Source: Dactylorhiza incarnata (Eukaryota; Streptophyta; Magnoliopsida; Asparagales; Orchidaceae). Taken from it: 64,000 nucleotides of DNA. The stretch lies in assembly GCA_033032865.1 (NCBI GenBank), contig JAWHQI010000019.1:16906001-16970000 (forward strand), read 5' to 3'. This document shows, in pieces, positions 12,201 to 24,569 of the stretch. Under the pieces are notes generated by a model that saw only the letters and a list, made by a program, of their open reading frames with translations, was not told the DNA's origin and made no database searches. Positions within the stretch are counted from its first letter, which is position 1, and the number at the start of each line of letters is the position of its first letter. The translations under genes were made by a program, and so were the position numbers.

Positions 12201-13272
12201 CTTCGTGCTCTACTGGATGAATAGAATTATCAGCCGTAATGATAGCATTGTTACCTGAGTAATGCGGCAAAGAAGAGAACTTTGATCCATCCCCGGTGAG
12301 GTGATGCCCACACCCTAAATCAACAATCCAGTCCTCATCATAGTTGATGGAAGCCAAGGCCTTAACGGGCATCGCCGTTATATTAGACGCAAAGGCTCCT
12401 CCCCATCCAACTTCACCAGACTTTGGCATCTCCTTCTCCACTGCATGTCCCGGCTGAAGATTCACCCGGCAATCTTTCTTGAAGTGCCCGGTCTTATTGC
12501 ATCTAAAGCACCTCGGTCCCTCTCCTTTCTTTTTCCCATCAGACTTAGATGCATAGCCCCTATCTTGCTGACCTGAAGTGGAGGGTCCATCATGACCCGG
12601 CTTCTTCTTCTCCCATTTCTTATTCTTCTTCCCAGAGAACATCACATCACTTTCTCCCCCGGAGATAGAAACCCCTGCCATCTGTCTTGCTAAACTTTCT
12701 TGCGAGGCAAGAAGGTTTTCCAGCTCCAACAACGACGGTTGATTTGCCCAACCCTGAACTGAAGTCACAAAAGCAAGATACTCCTTTCGCAACCCGCGGA
12801 TGATATGCCTCTTCAGTTTTTCCTCGGAGATTGGCTCATCAGGGTCCAATGCAGAAATCTCTGTCGTGAGGTTCTTCATCTTGAGGAAGAAGGTAGAAAC
12901 AGAAAGATCACCTTGAGAGGCTTTCGCCAACTCATTTTTAAGATACTGTAGCCTCGCTACATACTTCTTATTGAACAATCCATCCAAGGATGTCCAAATC
13001 TCAGAAGCAGATTTACATCTGGTGATGTGATCAAACAGCTCCGATGAGATAGCCCTTTTGAGAGTGAACTCTGCCTTAACATTCGTCCTCCTTCAAAGTC
13101 TCACCTCTGCCATATTATCTCCTGCTAGAAACACCTCTTGTGTGTCTTCTCTGCCAAATACCTCCCATAGATCCTCGCCAAGCAAGTAACTCTCCATACA
13201 TGACTTCCACTTTTTAAAGTTAGTCGATGTGAGGAGTTCAATACCAAGACCTCTTGCGTATCCACCTTCCAT
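9200..13272 (-). pseudogene. Copia gag-pol polyprotein, broken
   Basis: Domain order is gag, zinc knuckle (CFRCNKTGHFKKDC), protease, integrase (HHCC then DDE), reverse transcriptase with YVDD, RNase H. This is the copia order with integrase before RT. The start is the ATG at 13270-13272, 89 bases inside the right LTR, and keeps frame with everything to about 9790. Breaks seen: TGA at 13093-13095 in gag; TGA at 11398-11400 after the integrase core; a one-base frame change near 9790, where the RT frame moves to another frame; and TAG at 9485-9487 before the RNase H DNESAL segment. The protease reads DLG where DSG is usual, so its catalytic triplet is altered. It is a member of Ty1/copia; I do not assign the lineage. 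Confidence 0.93.
9206..9218 (-). other. Copia polypurine tract
   Basis: On the minus strand CTTCAAGGGGGGG abuts the 3' LTR. This is the plus-strand priming site and confirms the orientation. Confidence 0.85.
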
Positions 13273-13350
13273 GGAAATCTATGTGGTCTCTTCTTCACAA
13301 AGACGATGGCAACTCTAGTTGATCACTGCTTATCCACTCCAGAAACCTCC

Positions 13351-13361
13351 CTCTGATACCA
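13351..13361 (-). other. Copia primer binding site
   Basis: On the minus strand TGGTATCAGAG directly follows the right LTR and matches initiator tRNA-Met. Confidence 0.88.
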
Positions 13362-14564
13362 TGTTAAATTTTTTGAAAGATCGTTTAGGAGAAAGCAGGA
13401 GTTGTATCAACAAGAGTTATAGCCAAACAACCACAATGCCAAAACAGCAACACAAGAAATCTTTATTGAAACAGAACTGCTTTACAATGCGAGGTATACA
13501 TGGCGAGACATGATTCATAAGAATCAAGGAGATGAGAAGAACAAACACACCAAAAACTGAAACTGGCGGTCTGCCAAAGCAGAGACCGCACAGACCGCAA
13601 AAATGGCTCAGGTCGCCCGGCTAGCTCTGCTGTACTCCTAGACCGCTTGCACAGTCAGACCGCAGAAACAACTTGAGATCGCACGAACAGAAGACAGACA
13701 AGCTGCACTGCCAGACCGCAATCCCAGACCGCACGAACTGAAGCTTATTGGAACAAAGAACTGAAGCTGTCGCCAGACCACAACTCAGACCGCCTAACCG
13801 CTGAAGGTCGCTTGATCACTGAGTCCGCTGCGAACAGCACAAGAACACAATAAACCAGTTCGCTGACAAACCGCAGACGAACTATTTATTCAAGCCACCG
13901 GAAATCACCAAGGAAGGAGACCGCAACCTGCTGACCGCAAACCTGCGAACACAACAACCGGTTAGCTCACTTCCGAGACCGCACGACCTCAAACTTGAGT
14001 TCGCAAGAAACAATCCGGGCTCTTGTTCTTACAGATCTTGTTAGGAATGATGGGCCATGAACCCCTATTTATAGGCGGATAGACGAATATCGTCACCACA
14101 CAAACCGGGATACAATAACCGCCCATCAGATCGCCAGCGGCCTCATAAGACAGACCGCGCGGACACAGCACTTGGACGAGATCCAGCACAAGTCCGCAAG
14201 ACAGCAGCAGTCCGCGAACAAGCCGCGCGGACACAGCGACCACACTTCCTGAGATCGCCTACACAGGGACAACCATCTTGCCGACTTAGGACAAGTCGCC
14301 AGAACAGCCCAAACAAGCCGCCCGGTCACTGCGGACAACCAAGAACAGGTCGCCCAGAACAAGAACGGAAGAACTCGCAACAGGTCGCCAGAACCAACGA
14401 CCAAACCAAGAAGCAAACTGGCCGATCACAGCAGATCACCAGAACAGCAGGGAGAGATCGCAGTACCAAACCGCCAGAGCACCAGCGCAGGCCGCGCGGT
14501 CTCTGCGGTCTCCAGCCTTCAGTCCGGCCGGACTCCCGTCCACTTCACTTCAACAATTTCAACA
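13362..14564 (-). repeat. Copia 5' LTR (right copy)
   Basis: Partner of 8003-9205 with identical length. In the minus direction it is the promoter-bearing LTR: a TATAAATAGG box lies at 14065-14074. It carries the same GACCGC-rich composition and CAGGCCGCGCGGTCT at 14488-14502. Confidence 0.93.
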
Positions 14565-14569
14565 ATATG
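14565..14569. other. Target site duplication, right, of the copia element
   Basis: ATATG, the exact partner of 7998-8002. The next 20 bases also repeat sequence found left of the element, explained by an older 21-bp tandem duplication in LTR2. Confidence 0.9.
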
Positions 14570-15390
14570 AACATAGCATAACTGCATACCTTGCCCGTCA
14601 TAGCATAAACATTGCATTTCAACCCATACCCCTATCGTATAAGTCGGTTATGGGACTTCTTATACGATAGGCCTTGCTAAACGACCCATTGGTCTATAGG
14701 TTTGTATGGGCATTCCAATAAATCAATGGTTACTTTTCTATTACAATTGTCTTTACTTACTACACTTTACTTATTCTTTACCTGCTCTTACTATGCCCCT
14801 TTACTGCTTCAGTTATATATATACACATGTGTAGTGTAGAAATATTTCCTGTACCACTGTCACCTGCTCCTTGTTATACCCCTTGCTGTCCTCCACTTCA
14901 TCCTCCCGCACGGTGCCTAGGAGCCATTAGGGGCGGGTTGGGGAAATAAGGCTTAGTCTTTTTGACTAAAGGTCGGTGGACCATATCATTTTAGGAGATC
15001 GAGGAGACGCAGCAGCACCAGAGGCCGGTGTAGACGGAGGCAGGCCAGTGTAGTGCAGGAGCACAGGATTCAGGATCAGTGAGTGATTAGGAGTTAGCTT
15101 CTGCGAGTGATCTTATAGTGAGGATATGATGTATAGGGCTTGAGCCCTTTATTATTGTAACTCTTGTTGCCTTTTATTCAGTTATTATCTGTGGACATTT
15201 ACCTTTATGGTTTTATATTTCATGTTGATTCTGTGGACTTGTCTTCTTTAATGCACTTTTCTTTGTGATCGATTTGGCCGGCAGTATCGGTGTTTTGTAG
15301 TGGTGAACTTACAGAGTGAAGGTGTCACTGCAAAGCGGCGGTTCTGGGCCTAAGACCCGGTGTTTGAAAAGAAAAAAATGGGGTCTTACA
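14570..15390 (+). mobile_element. Chromovirus LTR2, right part
   Basis: Resumes LTR2 after the copia insertion and ends GGGTCTTACA at 15390. It aligns with LTR1 from about 1815 to 2635 and with LTR3 from about 42885 to 43712. Confidence 0.88.
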
Positions 15391-16411
15391 GAAGGTTTGT
15401 GCAGCAGTTTGTTAGATATCATGGTGTGCCGAGGACGATCGTGTCGGATCAAGATGGACGATTCACGTCGAGGGAGTGGAGAGAAGTGCAGGCCTATCTG
15501 GGCACCCAGTTGACTTTTAGTACAGCATTTCACCCTCAGACAGATGGGTAAACAGAGCGTACCAACTAGACCCTAGAGGATCTTTTACGTCTTTTCATTC
15601 TGGACCGCGGGGAGCTGTGGGAGAGACTGTTGCCACTAGTCGAGTTCTCATACAACAACAGTCATCAAGCTAGTATAGGCAGGGCACCATATGAGGCATT
15701 ATACGGACGGAGATGCAGAACACCATTGTCTTGGATTCAGGATGAGGATCTAAAGGAACTTGGCTCGGAGTTCGTGGAGGACACGGAGGCTCAGGTGAGG
15801 CTGATTCGAGATAGGATGCTGGAGGCCTAGAGCAGGCAGGCCAAGTATTACGATGCACGTCATCGTATGGTGGAGTTCCAGGTGGGAGACCATGTTTTCT
15901 TGAAGATACGTCCGGTGCATGGAGTCTCGCGGGTTCGCGGGCGGGAGAAGCTCAGTCCGAGGTATATGGGACCTTATAAGATCCTGGAGTGGATCGGTCC
16001 CCTGGATTACAGATTGGAGCTACCGCCAAAGTTGGAGGGACTGCACGACATTTTCCACGTCTCCTCACTTAGGAAGGCTCTACTTCAGCCAGAGCAGTAG
16101 GTTTCTACTTCAGAGGGGCCAGTAGCTACTGATCGGTCGGTTCACCTGGAGCCGGTTCGGATAGACGACACGGAGTTACGAGTCTTGCGGCACAAGAAGG
16201 TTCCGCTGGTCAAGGTCCTATAGAGGAATCATGGACAGGAAGAGCATACTTGGGAGCCACAGGACTTGATGCAGCAAAAGTACCCGCAGCTTTTTACGAC
16301 AGGTATAATTTAATTTTTCCGGGATGTTACTTTTTCTTCCTAACAATAGAAACCCCCTCGGGCTTAACCTGAATTTCGAGGACGAAATTTTTATTTTTAT
16401 GTATTGGGATT
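15391..16411 (+). pseudogene. Internal region 2: chromovirus integrase C-terminal half, broken
   Basis: No primer site follows LTR2; coding sequence begins at once with the integrase core, so gag, protease, RT and the integrase N-terminus were deleted up to the LTR end. One plus-strand frame carries the second catalytic Asp (VSDQDGRF), the HPQTDG motif, a catalytic Glu in a TERTN-like segment, the GPY/F-type module (YMGPYKIL) and the LHDIFHVSSLRK segment before a short chromovirus tail near 16150-16290. Nonsense codons lie at 15549-15551, in the TERTN segment, near 15828, near 16098 and near 16220. The chromovirus (Tekay/Del-like) assignment rests on this C-terminal sequence. Confidence 0.88.
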
Positions 16412-17887
16412 TGTAACATCCCTCAAACAACTAGACCCCCTAAGTTGGTTTTGTCATGACTAGGTCATGACAAAACCATAGGAAGAGCCCAAGACCTTGT
16501 GAACATAGGTGAGAAGGAGAAAACCCAAGTGGGCTGCAAATAGCAATTTTCAGATATCAAGCCTAAGATTGTGTTTAGGGGCCCCACCTTGAACCTTGAC
16601 CCCACCATAGCATCCCTAACCCATTAGAGGTCTCCTTGAAGCACCAGTGACCCATTGGGGTCAACCTAAGAGGCCAATTTGACTAAAGTCAACCTTAACC
16701 CTAAATTGGTCAAACTAGCTCAATTATGGTCAATTGGCCCCCACCATGCCAAATTGACCATGCCCTACCCTTGTATGGGTACTAGGATCCTAATGGACCA
16801 AAAAGCCCCATCATGGGGCCTCCAATTTGACCAATTTTCCCTAAACCCTAAATTGGTCAAAGTGCCCTAATAAGGGGCAATTCACCCTCACCTTGTCAAA
16901 TTGACCCTACCTAGACCTTCCTAACCATTAAGGGAAGTCAATGGAGCCCAAGCCACTCTTTGGGGTCAACCCAATTGGTCAATTTGACCAATGTCAAACT
17001 CAAGCTTAACTTAGGTCAACATACCCCAATTTAACCTAATCTAGCCCAATCCACTTGGGCTAGACCCAATTAAGGTGGTACACCATCTGGTGTGCCAGGT
17101 AATTACTGAAATTACGACTTAATTGTTGTAATTGCTGAGTAGGAGAGAGAAAAGGAAGTTTTCCCCAAATCGGAGAGAGGGGAAAGAGCATTCATGGTGT
17201 TTATATGCTATTGATCCTTCAAATCCCTCCCATTTGATGTGCTTTCATTCCCTCTTCAGTTACAATCAAATTTCTGGAGTTTTCCATGGCCAAGGGGGCT
17301 GTTTCAGGGAAAATTTTAGAGTAACCGAAATCTTGTTAATGGCCATTAATGGCTTTTGGAGATAAAGCCATCCTAGCCGAATGAAACTCCTCCCATTTCC
17401 TTCAGTACTCAGAGAGGAAGAGATCCCCCATTTTCCCAGTGAGTTTCGTGCAGATAAATCCTAGAAAGGCATGGCACCAAAATCTCCAGCACCGTCAATA
17501 GAAACTCGCCGGAATTCACGCCGCCAAGCCCCTGCTCAGGTCTGATCCTCTTCTCCTCCCTTAGTGCTAGATCTCTTCATTTTTCATGGCTTGATCCATG
17601 CACAATAGGGCTCAGATTGTGCATCCGAAAGGGTGCGTTATGTACCCTTTTTCCTTCCTCTAAAACTAGATCCGACCACCTCCGGCCGGCCAACCACCCC
17701 TATCGCCGGCCACCACCTCAACGGAGGTGGTGGTGGCATTAGCCGGCCGGAAAGAGGCATAGGTGGCCGGGAAATCACCCCGCATAGAGGCCCAGGACGG
17801 GCTGTCATGAGCTGTCCAACGGTTGGGGACGATGATGGAGAGCCGTCGGATCTTTATTTTAATGTTTATGATGATATCATTTGTTTC

Positions 17888-18206
17888 GTCGAACGCTGTA
17901 AGAAATTCGTCGGACGAATAATTCGTCGAATGGGAGTTGGTCTGCTTTAGTAGAGCACTGTTCGAATAGAAATTAGTCGAGCGCTGTTTTAATAATATTA
18001 GTCGAACGCAGATGTTTAAGAAATTAGTCGAACGCAGCTTTGTTCATATTTCGTCGAACGAAAGTTGGCCTGCTTTAGCCGAGCGCTGTTATTAAGTATA
18101 TTAGCCGAACGAAATAATTTTCTTCGAACGCAGATTTGATCTGCTTTCGTCGAACACAGATTTGGTCTGCTTTTGTCGAACGCAGAGTTTGAATTTCGTC
18201 GAACAC
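17888..18206. repeat. GTCGAACG short-repeat cluster in LTR3
   Basis: About 14 variants of GTCGAACG, GTCGAGCG or GCCGAGCG occur in 320 bp. Some units contain a small hairpin GCAGAT-TTG-ATCTGC. This is the expanded counterpart of 6159-6340. Confidence 0.75.
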
Positions 18207-20445
18207 AGAAACAGTTATATAATTAATGGTTTATAAGATTTCTGTCATATATTTTGTTATACTTAGATTTAATTGTTAAAAATACTTAGGGCCCTCTGAT
18301 GAAAAAGTGGTCAACACCAAAGTTGTAGCCCTTAGGGTCTACTTTATTGTAAAATTAATTTCACCCCAAGAGGAGTTCTGTAGCTCCTTGTAGATCCATT
18401 TTGGTGGGGTTGGTCCCTAGTGTAGGACAGTCACCATTTCTTGAATAACTTTTGATTGGGAAATGATATGGACTTGAGATTTGAAACATAGTCTACTTAT
18501 ACCTACACACACATCCTATCCAAAGATGAGATTTTAGGAGAACCTTTTTCTAAGGTTTTTGAAATAATTTCATAAATCATCTAATAATTAATTAGTGGGT
18601 TAAATGACCTCCAATGCCCTCCAAATTTTGGTGGGTGCCCCTTAGGGTTACTGCATGACCTTGGTAAAATTATCAGCCCAATTGGGACTATTTTGGTTGA
18701 GTATTTTGTAAACCCAAGTTAGGACAAATAGGGTCAAAGTTAGGGTATGGTGTTTACCTTGGGGTATGGTGGTCAAAACTCATCACCATGAAGTGAAACC
18801 TTGGTAACTGGTTTAGGATCACTTAAAGAATCCCCATGAGTGGTTTGGGGTGGTGTAGAGGTGGATAAGCCCTAGAATACTAGTTTTATTCCTAGGTGTG
18901 CATTTAGAACCTTGTGAAGGCCATGTGGTCAAAAAGTCCCTGGTTGGTTATGAAACTTGGTTGATAGATTCATAGGATGTAAATAGGCACTGGATAATTT
19001 TATAAGAATTTTAGGAGCCAATATCCCCTTTGAATTCGGACATAACCCCTTTAGGGAAACTTATTATAAGAAACATTTACATGCTTAAAATTTCTTGGAT
19101 GATGATGAGACTTTGGTTGTGCCCTCATAATCATGTTTTCGACTTCTGGTAATTTTTGAGAATTTTATAAAATGATTTAATCAGTACTTCTTTCACAAGG
19201 CACTTGTTTTGATTTAAACTTAAGAAAAATATTTGAGGGTCCAAAACTCTTTGTTAAATTGTGCAAATTGGTGATAGGACCTTTCTTAACATTAGGAAGC
19301 TCTGTAAATTTTTATTGAATTTTTGAAGACTTAAATCAGTAGGCTACTTCACAGTTCATTTAATTTGAAGTTTTCTTAGTTTGATTATTTTAGTAAGAAA
19401 ATTATTTCCTTAAATCCTGAAACTTAGTCAGTAGCCTTTTATGGTGAATACAAGAGCTTGGTAATTTTCCCATAATTTTAGTGTTGATCTTTTTGGTGGT
19501 TCCTTCATAAAACTATGATTTTGGATAGATGATAAATAATTAAATTAGAGGAGAATTCCTTACTGTAAAAATATGATATGTTGTTTCTGATGTTATTTAG
19601 TCACCATAGATTTATCATAATTTTTGGAGAGCCATATCATAAGATTTACTTACACTTCATGTTCATTTTCATACTTGGCATATGTTTGGAGAAATTAAAA
19701 TAAATATAAATTAATTAGGGAAAAATATGATTCTCCGAAATTAGTCTTATAACATCATGATAGACCTCCAGTAAATAGCTTGGGTCAGTTGGATGAATAT
19801 TTGGAGTACCTCTAGTTGTGAGCTTCGTATAATTAGTTTGGTCTGCGTATAGTAAAACTGTGAAACTTAGATTTTTATTGACCTACAAGGTGGAAAGGGT
19901 GTGCAGATGGTGCACATGGGTTGATTAGATAGTTAGAAGTCCACTCCAGGAAGTGTATGTGAGGATAGTGTACTTGTTGGGTTAAGAGTAAGGTTGTCCT
20001 GGGGATTGACGAAAGATCGTCTTTTCCCTGGTGGGTCCTAAAGCACTTAGGTCTAACTCAAGTGAAACGGTAGAAGGGAAATCTTAAGGGTAGATACCAA
20101 TAACAGTAAGTATCTTGAGAAAGGGAACTTTGGGGTGTCAACCCATTACAATTCCTAGTACCGTAGCGAGCCCCTTACAAGGTAACCCTCGAGAAGTCCA
20201 AGATTAACCATAAGTCGTAGGTGTATAGAAGATGCTCAAGATTAACTAATAACACATTCACTCACACTCCGTTGTCATCGGAGTTTGGTTGGTTTGGTAG
20301 CCCGAGTTGTAGGCTTGGAGGTGGTTGGTCCGGATTGTTGATCCGGAGAGTTTGTGACTTAGTTTGGTTTTTGGTTGGGCAAGTTAAGCCCAGGTGGTCT
20401 ATGTTTGGAGTATATAGATAGATAGTAGAACATGTTGCATGTGAA

Positions 20446-20450
20446 CAAGG
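20446..20450. other. Target site duplication, left, of element A
   Basis: CAAGG directly before TGTTGGAACA; repeated at 42559-42563. Confidence 0.92.
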
Positions 20451-21548
20451 TGTTGGAACATAGTCTTCCGCATCTCCTAGGTTTGAGAATAACAAATCCT
20501 ATGTGTATTTGATCTTGCGTGTTTAAGTGTGCAGGAAGTCAAAGTCCACATGACTAAAGGATGGTGGCCCCTAATTTTGAGCCAGCAATTCCAAGTCTCC
20601 CGCTAGCGCTAGCGGTAGCACTTAGCGCCTGGCGCTAGCGATGATAGCGCAATTCCGATAGCACATATGGAAGGCGATAGCGCCTGACGGTAGCCGATAG
20701 CGCAGGCGGTAGGGACGCACACAGTTAGCAAGGAGGAATTGTTTCCTCGGATTAAAGATTCTGCCGCTTAAAACAGGTCCTAATATGGGATAGCGTAGGG
20801 GGTAGCGCTAGCACAGGCGCTAGCGCTGAGGCTATATAAAGGACCCATTGGCTTCGTCTTCCTCACTCTTCTACAACTCTAAATTCCAGAGCTTCGTGTC
20901 ATATCATAGAGAGGAAATTTCAGAGAGATACTCCCACCAAAAGCTTAGAGAGAATTTCTGAAGGAGGACTTCTTCACGCTTCATCCGACCGGCGACCGCT
21001 TCAACAATGCTTATACTACAGCGGTCCAGCGTCTCCAACTTCAGAAGTTCTTAGAGGGAGTTTTTATTATTGATGTTTTTATATTCACATCTTTATTCTT
21101 GTAATCGTTAGTGAATTCGCCTCGTGTTGGCGACTAGGTCTGGGTAGGACTTAGGGCAGAAATTCGCCTCGTGTTGGCGACTAGGTTTCGGGTGTAGGTC
21201 TAGGGGGTGCTCGAGGCCATATCCGGGGAAGGGTTGGCTAGAGCGGCTTGAGGCCGTATCTGGGGAAGGATCGGCTAAAGCCAACCGGTTCGTGGGGATA
21301 CGAGTCGGTATAGAAAACAAAAAGAGTCTTTTTATTAGCTTTGATTTCTAGCTTCGATGAAAGATCAAGTTTTGTAATCATGCTTCTCAAGTTAATAAAA
21401 TCATGTCTTTACTTTTACTTCACTTGATTTGTCTTGATCTTCTCTAGTTTAATAATCAAAGCTTTTCCAAAGTTATTCAAAATATATTATAAGTTTTTAA
21501 AACCCTTATTCACCCCCCCCCCCTCTAAGGGCGCCTACCGATCCAACA
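20451..21548 (+). repeat. Element A 5' LTR
   Basis: Begins TGTTGGAACA, ends GATCCAACA. The upstream third is full of GCGCTAGC-type words (about 20600-20830) just before TATATAAA at 20833-20840. A C homopolymer precedes the end, near 21512-21525. Confidence 0.93.
20833..20840 (+). promoter_or_regulatory. TATA box of element A 5' LTR
   Basis: TATATAAA in a GC-rich setting, preserved in the 3' LTR at 41842-41849. Its position, about 380 bp into the LTR, suits the R-region start. Confidence 0.75.
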
Positions 21549-21550
21549 AG

Positions 21551-21562
21551 TGGTATCAAAGC
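21551..21562 (+). other. Element A primer binding site
   Basis: TGGTATCAAAGC two bases after the LTR: an initiator-Met-type site with one change from the chromovirus site. Confidence 0.85.
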
Positions 21563-21598
21563 GAGGTTTTATTCCAATCGGCTTAACAACCGGGAATA

Positions 21599-23038
21599 AT
21601 GGCATCTCATGATCTCGCTTCTACTAGTGGGGAAAATTTCTGTGAGGAAGAAATATCTCTTAAACCACCTTTATTTGAAGGAACAAATTATAAATGATGG
21701 AAAATTTTAATTGAAAAATTTATTAAAACTTTAGATATCGAAGTATGGAATTTAGCCATTATAAGACCTGCAGATGAATCAAATAAAAAGGAACGTCAAC
21801 TAAATGCAAAAGCCAAACATTATTTATTTTGTGCTCTATCGAATGAAATTTTCAAATTAATATATTGTTTTTCTGGTGCATACAAAGTTTGGCAATTTCT
21901 TGAAGAAATGTATGATTTTCCTCTCGCAGGTATGGACCAAACTCAGGAGGAGAAGAACATACAAGTATCCACCACTATTCAAGAAGATCTCTCTCGTAGC
22001 AAAGACATGGAAATCATGGAAACAAACTTGGAAAAAGACAAAGAAGATGAAAAGTCATCTATGATGGAGGAAGGCGCAAAAGATAACGAAGGAACTTCAT
22101 GCACACACTTTGCCTCTACGAAAAGCGTTGTAAGAAAGTCTAAATCTTCTTCTTGTGTAATAACTTCCATTTCTAGTTTCAATATACTAAAAACTGCTAA
22201 ACGTAAGATCAAGAAATTGAAAATCACTATTACAAATTTGCATTTAGAAAATAAGAGATTAAAAGCTAATGCTAATTTAGAATCAAATTGTGATGTGGTT
22301 TCACCATCTTGTCCCTTACTTGAAAACACAAAACCTTGCTTCGATTGTGATAATTTCAAGGTAAAACTTAAGGAACTTGATAAAGAAATTATATGTATAA
22401 AAGAACATAATGAAAAGTTATCTTTAGAAAATTCATCTTTAAAAGGTGATTGTGCTACATGCAAAAGTTATAAAATTGAAATTGAAGAGATGGATGAAAC
22501 ATTTGAGGAATACAAAAATGAATACCAAAACCACATTGATTCAATTGCTTCTACTCTTAAAAATAGCACAATTGCGTATAATAAAGCTAGACATAACTTG
22601 AAACTTAAAAACAATGAATTAGAAACTAAAATTATCTTGCTTAAGGAAATCTTAAAGAAAAATTCTCAATATCAAACAAACTCTAAGAGCAAGTTAAATA
22701 TGATATCTCAAAATATGAATAAATCAAACAATGGGAATAAAAAACTTCAAAATGAAATTCCAAAATACTATCACTATCAAACTTCTCCCAACATAAAAGT
22801 AAATGTTCACAAATTTCCTATGAAAAATATTTTCAACAATCACAATGGAAATTTGACTCATAAAAATAATATTAAACCAAAGTTTGAATGGAGACCCAAA
22901 ATTAAAAACGAAACACTAACTCCACTCAAAATGGCCCATTCAATTCTATCTACCCAAAAGCAAACACGTAGTATTTGGGTACCCAAAGGAACCATCACTC
23001 CTGGTCCTCTTTGGATACCTAAAATTCTCATTCAATAA
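21599..23038 (+). pseudogene. Sirevirus-type gag, broken
   Basis: The ATG at 21599-21601 is the first after the primer site. One frame runs 480 codons to 23038 with a single TGA at 21695-21697, directly before the WKILIEKFIK segment typical of copia gag N-termini. The usual middle of gag and the zinc knuckle are missing: the frame passes from the LEEMYDFP segment (about 21900) straight into acidic and coiled-coil sequence (about residues 190-360, Lys/Glu-rich, with several Cys pairs). It ends in the WVPKG...PLWIPK tail often seen in Sirevirus gag. Capsid function is therefore unlikely from this copy. Confidence 0.8.
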
Positions 23039-23495
23039 TACCCTATTATTCGCATGAAGTAGAAATAAAAAATTATCAAATATTCTACTTCATGATATGC
23101 TCTAAATTTTGTTCTCTTATTTCCCTTAAAGACTATCATGCTATGATCATCGTATAGGAAACATGATCGTATCTCTTAAAGTTTAATATGCCTATAAAAT
23201 TAATCAAAATTCAAAATCATATCCTATTTTGGTGACCTAGTTGTTATTTATATATTACTCAAAATCTTCTATGAGGTATTAAATTATCTAATCTTAGGAT
23301 TTCTAAAATATGCTAAACATCTCCACTTCATGATTTTAAAAATTATAAATAACACATAAAACAAAACTACCAAAGAAGGATCAGATAAAATGATTAAACA
23401 TCCAAAGATAACAAAATCAAACAACATCCAAAAACATAGGTTCAAACTCCTGTATTATTACAAAACTGAAATGCCTTCCCCTCGGACCTTCCTAC
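23039..23495. other. Noncoding stretch between gag remnant and antisense ORF
   Basis: AT-rich DNA inside element A. No frame, repeat or pol remnant is recognisable. It separates two convergent reading frames. Confidence 0.6.
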
Positions 23496-24569
23496 CTACT
23501 CTTCCTCATCTATCTCCTCCACACTAGGACTTGGGGAGTGTCTTCTGCGAGCCTTCCGAGTCGAATGTCGGGGCGGCTCCTGATCTGGGCTGTCCCACTC
23601 CCTCCGCTCTGGTGTTGATGGTTTTAGCTTTAAGGCCTTGATCATAAACTTCACCATCTTCTTTATCCCTGAAACATCCTTCTCCACTTTTGCCATCCGC
23701 TCTCCCATCTCCTCTTTAAATGACCCAAATGAATCATCTCGAGCTCCTCGAGATGACGCTCCTCGCCGGAGTGGTGGTCAAGTAGATGTCGATGGTTCAT
23801 CCGGGATGAATGATGCTCGCAAGTGAGAAGTACTATAGATAGGAGGGTAGCAATCTATCAAGTAGAAACCCATTTCAATAGAAGGATACATCATCTGAAT
23901 CGCCCGCTGTATGATGCTGCCCAGGGGCAAGTTGTTGTATCTATGACGGGAAGGTTGCCGCAACTTGTAGGAATAGCGAATCAGAGAAAGTAATAAGTCA
24001 GCCACGTCGAACTTCTCCTCCTCCAAAATAAAATAAGTGACATAACTGAGCTGGGCTGTGACCTTTGCTGTGTCACCCAACTTCAGCATAATTGTGTGGC
24101 GTAATACATCCTGAACAACTAGGGCATCAACGGTGAGTGTCGACACAGACGAGATCAGACTCCTGCATTCCTTATTATGTAGCACCATGTTCACCTGAGT
24201 CCAATCTCTGTCCACCCTGAACCTCTCCACAATCTCCAAGCGATTAGAATGCTGGGACAATTCAAGCACGAGCCTCAGTAGTTCATGGGTAATGGTCACC
24301 ACTTGTCCTTGCACCTGTGACTGCACTCCTCCATCCAGCCTGGTCTGTGATATGTCTTCCAAGTGTGTATAAAAATCCCGCACTAACTCCGAAGAAAATC
24401 CATCAAAACTAAATAAATTCGACACCTCGGAAGTAGCAAATAACTGCATGACATGATATTGGTGTGGCAAGTCGAACTCCACGACATATGGAACACCTAC
24501 TACAGCTGCTTCCACGGCCAGCTCTGCTGTTTTCTTACCCTTAGATCCAGGTGCCATCTGCACATACAA
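23496..24569 (-). pseudogene. Antisense ORF of element A, plant transposon-protein-like, one stop
   Basis: A 358-codon minus-strand frame inside a plus-strand element, broken only by TGA at 23778-23780. The central part (LVRDFY...NLPLGSIIQRA) resembles the family annotated as putative plant transposon protein in many plant genomes; this is recognition by eye. A C-terminal segment (about 23700-23620) looks like a short coiled coil followed by a basic, Ser/Pro-rich, then acidic tail. The start is ATG 24567-24569 or the in-frame ATG twelve bases later. It is unrelated to gag or pol and its role in the element is unknown. Confidence 0.65.

Larger units (their letters stand above)
8003..14564 (-). 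mobile_element. Ty1/copia retrotransposon, nearly full length, minus orientation
   Basis: A 6,562-bp element with two 1,203-bp LTRs beginning TGTTAAATT and ending TTCAACA in plus-strand reading. It has a 5-bp perfect target duplication, a primer site next to the right LTR and a polypurine tract next to the left LTR. The single gag-pol frame runs on the minus strand and is broken by stops and a frameshift, so this copy is not autonomous. It inserted into chromovirus LTR2. Confidence 0.95.
16412..20450 (+). mobile_element. Chromovirus LTR3, left part
   Basis: Starts TGTAACATCC at 16412 and is the most complete LTR copy: 4,039 bp here plus 1,149 bp at 42564-43712, 5,188 bp in all. It is interrupted at 20450 by element A. 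It contains the TTGACY cluster (about 16650-17015), the nested hairpin (17684-17748), the GTCGAACG cluster (17888-18206) and the shared block at 20110-20214. Frames at 17132-17365 and 17633-17950 are not preserved in LTR2 and are not genes. Confidence 0.88.

Noticed and set aside
7998..14590. A 23-bp target duplication for the copia element
   Set aside because: The exact 5-bp ATATG flanks adjoin the TG...CA termini; the longer match is explained by a tandem duplication in the target LTR.
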